Part shown: piece after piece, positions 62,299 through 64,000 of the stretch
Layout of the letters: each line of letters starts with the position of its first letter
How positions within the stretch are numbered: the stretch's first letter is position 1
Position numbers and translations under genes: made by a program
Notes under the pieces: generated by a model
Databases searched by the model: none
Told to the model about the DNA's origin: nothing
The model's input: the letters and a program-made list of their open reading frames with translations, nothing else
NCBI GenBank assembly: GCA_018127085.1
Contig: CM030721.1
Span: 310,001 to 374,000, forward strand
Reading direction: 5' to 3'
From: Pneumocystis sp. 'macacae'
Lineage: Eukaryota > Ascomycota > Pneumocystomycetes > Pneumocystales > Pneumocystaceae
DNA: 64,000 bases

Positions 62299-63180
62299 AT
62301 GTTCCTGTGCGTCGAGTGTGCACAGCCCGTCGCGTCTCTCTACACAGAGTACTCAAGGAACATCTTCCGCCTCACCCAATGCGTATGCCCCCCCTCTCCT
62401 CCCCCCACTCACCCCAGCCCCGCTGCAAACGCTTTGCCGACAAATACGTTGAGTTCGACTACGTCATCCTCACCATCGACCTCATCCTCCTCAAGCCCCA
62501 GGTCTACAGACACCTCCTCTTCAACCACCTTGCCGTCCAGGACGCCTGCCTCAGTGTATCCCCCCCCTCCACCCCTCCCCTCCTCACCCCCCAGCCATAT
62601 GTCGCCCGCTTCTGCCTCCTCCTCGTCCTCTTCGACACTGCCTTTGCCTGTCTCGGCTCTCCCCGCCCTGCCTCGCCCTCTGCTGCCCTCGTCCTCGGCC
62701 TCTACTTCCTCGGCCTCTCCCTCGTCCTCAATCTCTCCTTCCACTCTGCTCCCTCCCTCCTTGCACGCCACTGGCTCGGCTGGAAAAGGCCTGTCCTGCC
62801 CTACCCTGCCTCTTCCTGACTCTCCCAGGCCCCACACCCTCTTCTCTGCCATCCTCGTCTCGTCCTCCATCCGCTTCCTCGCAGTCTTTATGCTTGTCTG
62901 GCCGCACGGCTCTCCTGCTGCCCTCTATGTCATCGAGTGGGTCGTTGTCTACAGCAATCTCCAGGCAGTCCGCATCCTCTTTGCGTGCAGCGTCCTCCAC
63001 GCACTCGTCCTCGTCCTTGCGGGCCTCTTTTCCCGGACGGCGCTCTGTCTTGCTGTGCATGCCTTTCTCCCGGCCGCTCTGCCTGTCCATCCCGCGTGTT
63101 CTGTTGTCTGCAACGCCCTGTCTGCCGTCCTCGCTGTCTTTCCGCCGCTTGCACACCGCTTCTCTCCGCCTCTCTGTTAG
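62299..63180 (+). CDS. ARV1: Arv1, ER sterol-homeostasis membrane protein
   Basis: Exons 62299-62382, 62418-62555, 62595-62788 and 62829-63180. Exon 1 holds MFLCVECAQPVASLYTEYSR and NIFRLTQC; exon 2 continues PRCKRFADKYVEFDYVILTI and DLILLKPQVYRHLLFNHL. Together these are the Arv1 homology domain with its CxxC..CxxC zinc cysteines and YRHLLFN. The rest is hydrophobic (RFCLLLVLFDTAFACLG, LGLYFLGLSLVLNLSF, ILVSSSIRFLAVFMLVWPHG, YVIEWVVVYSNLQAVRILF), ending with more membrane segments. Arv1 sits in the ER/Golgi and affects sterol trafficking and GPI-anchor synthesis. The join 62788/62829 uses a GC..AG intron, chosen because no GT donor restores the frame; a sequencing error is the alternative. 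GC-rich codon use throughout. Confidence 0.86.
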   Translation: MFLCVECAQPVASLYTEYSRNIFRLTQCVCPPSPPPTHPSPAANALPTNTLSSTTSSSPSTSSSSSPRSTDTSSSTTLPSRTPASVYPPPPPLPSSPPSHMSPASASSSSSSTLPLPVSALPALPRPLLPSSSASTSSASPSSSISPSTLLPPSLHATGSAGKGLSCPTLPLPDSPRPHTLFSAILVSSSIRFLAVFMLVWPHGSPAALYVIEWVVVYSNLQAVRILFACSVLHALVLVLAGLFSRTALCLAVHAFLPAALPVHPACSVVCNALSAVLAVFPPLAHRFSPPLC

Positions 63181-63213
63181 TCACCAATCCACCGCCTCCT
63201 CAGTGCTCTGTGC

Positions 63214-63396
63214 CTATTCAGCCGTCCGCTGCGGCACCACCAGTGGGTGCCGCTGTGCAAGATGTGTTGTCGCCCACAGCAGATACAGTGCTGCTGCTGC
63301 AACAACTGCTGCAACACGCACTGTCTGCCCCGTTGCCCGCCAGACAAGCCCGCTGCACACTGCAAGCACTGCGCCCACTGCAAGCACGCTGTCCAT
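63214..63396 (-). CDS. VMA9: V-ATPase membrane sector subunit e (Vma9)
   Basis: Intronless, 60 residues: short N-terminal membrane segment VLAVGAVLAVCSGLVW, then ATGQTVRVAAVVAAAALYLL and WATTHLAQRHPLVVPQR, ending with TAE. The GQTV...A..YLLWATTHLAQRHPLVVPQR ending corresponds to the fungal subunit e pattern QT..R..L..A.CYLMW..TY.AQ.HPLI.PRR. Subunit e is a two-span protein of the V0 sector needed for vacuolar acidification. Usual length is 70-80 residues, so the N-terminus may be a few residues longer, through an upstream exon. Convergent with ARV1 (34 bases between stops) and divergent from RPF2 (55 bases between starts). An opposite-strand Cys-rich frame at 63262-63426 is a shadow of this gene. 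Confidence 0.72.
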   Translation of the reverse strand: MDSVLAVGAVLAVCSGLVWRATGQTVRVAAVVAAAALYLLWATTHLAQRHPLVVPQRTAE

Positions 63397-63451
63397 CGGT
63401 GCTCCGCTGCACGCGCCCTACCCTAAGCACCGCGCGCAGCACCCGCTGCAC

Positions 63452-64000
63452 ATGCAACCGCGCGGGCCGGCAAAGCGCGCGCTGTTTCTCCGCGGCGCTG
63501 CAGCGAGTGCCGCCGTGCAGCGCATCCTCCGCGACCTCTGCGCCCTTGCGCCCAACAGTGTCTCGCTTGCGCGGACAAACGCAGTCTATCCGTTCGACGA
63601 CCCCGCCAGCCTCGAGTTTCTTGCGCGCAAGAACGCTGCGGCGCTCGCTGTTGTCGGGTCGTCGTCGCGCAGACACGGCGACTGCCTTGTTCTTGCGCGC
63701 TTCTTCGACGGCTCTGTCCTCGACATGCTTGAGCTCCGCGTCGCCGCTGCAAGCCCGATGGCCGCCTTCAAGGTATGCCCCGCTCCACTGCTGCTGACGC
63801 CAGCCTGCGCCGCACTGCTGCGGCCTGCAGCCGCTCCTTGTCTTTGCCGGCGCACCGTTCGCCTCTGATCCGCTGCGCCTGTGCTCGTCGCTGCTCCTCG
63901 ATCTCTTTGGCGGCCCGCTGCCGCGCGTACACGTCGACGGGCTCCAGCACGCTGTCTGTGTCGCTGCCGACGACACACACGTCTTTGTCCGCGCCTATGC
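63452..64000 (+). CDS. RPF2: Ribosome biogenesis factor Rpf2 (Brix domain), 5' part cut by right window edge
   Basis: Begins MQPRGPAKRALFLRG, continues LCALAPNSVSLARTNAVYPF, DDPASLEFLARKNAAALAVV and ARFFDGSVLDMLELRVAA. This follows Rpf2 closely (KRALFIRG, NA.HPF.D.SSLEF...KNDASLF, VLGRMFD..VLDM.EL). After an intron the text resumes PLLVFAGAPFASDPLRLCSS, LLLDLFGGPLPRVHVDGLQH. Rpf2 with Rrs1 brings 5S RNP into pre-60S particles in the nucleolus. The first exon is 63452-63772. The intron may end at 63830 or, more likely, at 63803 (31 bases), which adds the conserved G.QPLL.F lead. N-terminus is shorter than usual for the family, so an extra upstream exon is possible. Extremely GC-rich codon use. 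The Brix domain continues outside the window. Confidence 0.86.

Noticed and set aside
61857..62819. Long plus-strand frames of 320 and 196 codons
   Set aside because: The first part is antisense to ERG28 and contains only Pro/Ala/Thr-rich shadow sequence; the second part is the true ARV1 frame, reached only after splicing.
62409..63156. Minus-strand Glu/Arg-rich frames of 153 and 142 codons
   Set aside because: Shadows of ARV1: Leu/Ser/Pro-rich CTC and TCC codons read as GAG and GGA on the other strand.
63262..63426. 54-codon plus-strand frame with 14 cysteines, CCCC.NN.CC and CKHCAHCKH motifs, metallothionein-like
   Set aside because: It lies almost fully antisense to VMA9. The TGC-rich stretches are the complement of Ala/Val codons (GCA, GTT) of the membrane segments, and no promoter room or splice signals exist for it. 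VMA9 explains the sequence better.
61640..64000. GC-rich end as bacterial or host contamination joined to the scaffold
   Set aside because: RIM20 runs across the border with a normal intron and a family-specific last exon, and the four genes beyond are fungal with spliceosomal introns.

Overview
The window is nuclear DNA of a fungus, most likely an ascomycete. Genes are split by many short introns, about 31-60 bases, most with GT..AG ends and a CTAAT/CTGAC-like branch site close to the acceptor. The proteins are fungal versions of conserved families: Nrm1/Whi5, Rim20/PalA, Eme1, Rdh54, a Dip2/Cps1-type AMP-binding protein, a DUF4045-like protein, Nrl1/NRDE2, Fyv7, V-ATPase subunit e with the fungal C-terminus, and Erg28. 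Strong AT bias with dense ~45-base introns recalls Pneumocystis and other Taphrinomycotina, but the GC-rich right end does not fit Pneumocystis, so genus is left open. I saw no rRNA, tRNA, transposon, CRISPR array or virus.

Composition falls into three zones. Bases 1 to about 2.3 kb are intermediate in GC, from about 2.3 to 61.4 kb the DNA is very AT-rich, and from about 61.4 kb to the end it is strongly GC-rich. Both transitions lie inside genes that read through them (the NT-C2 gene on the left, RIM20 on the right), so this looks like real isochore-like structure and not a joined contaminant.

Layout: a BRD8/Bdc1-like NuA4 subunit runs off the left edge (-), followed by a 1.2 kb divergent gap holding a striking alternating purine/pyrimidine tract. 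Then come an NT-C2 protein (+), NRM1/WHI5 (-), AP-1 gamma (-), PAM18 (+), RPC31 (-), KU80 (+), a DIP2/CPS1-type protein (+), ARL2 (-), NRL1/NRDE2 (+), EME1 (-), DRS1 (+), a small unknown two-exon gene (+), RPS5 (+), eIF5B (-), AP-3 sigma (-), an MMS1/DDB1/CPSF160-superfamily protein (+), SRP68 (+), FYV7 (-), a YIP5-like protein (+), eIF2alpha (+), RDH54 (+), a 2 kb gene desert, a DUF4045-like protein (-), mitochondrial Lon/PIM1 (-) and RIM20 (+). In the GC-rich end follow ERG28 (-), ARV1 (+), VMA9 (-) and RPF2 (+, cut by the right edge).

There is no operon-like system. Themes are translation and ribosome biogenesis (RPS5, eIF2alpha, eIF5B, DRS1, FYV7, RPF2, RPC31), DNA repair (KU80, EME1, RDH54, possibly the MMS1-like protein), membrane traffic (AP-1 gamma, AP-3 sigma, ARL2, YIP5-like, SRP68, RIM20), mitochondrial proteostasis (PAM18, Lon) and sterol homeostasis (ERG28 and ARV1, divergent from one 98-base interval). 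Points worth a second look: the intragenic composition boundaries, the ERG28/ARV1 and VMA9/RPF2 head-to-head pairs, a perfect 48-base palindrome inside DRS1 coding sequence, an MCB element upstream of the MBF corepressor gene, an RFX X-box-like site upstream of RPS5, and the alternating TATA/TGCA tract near the left end. Exon joins were read by eye; gene spans are firmer than individual splice sites.
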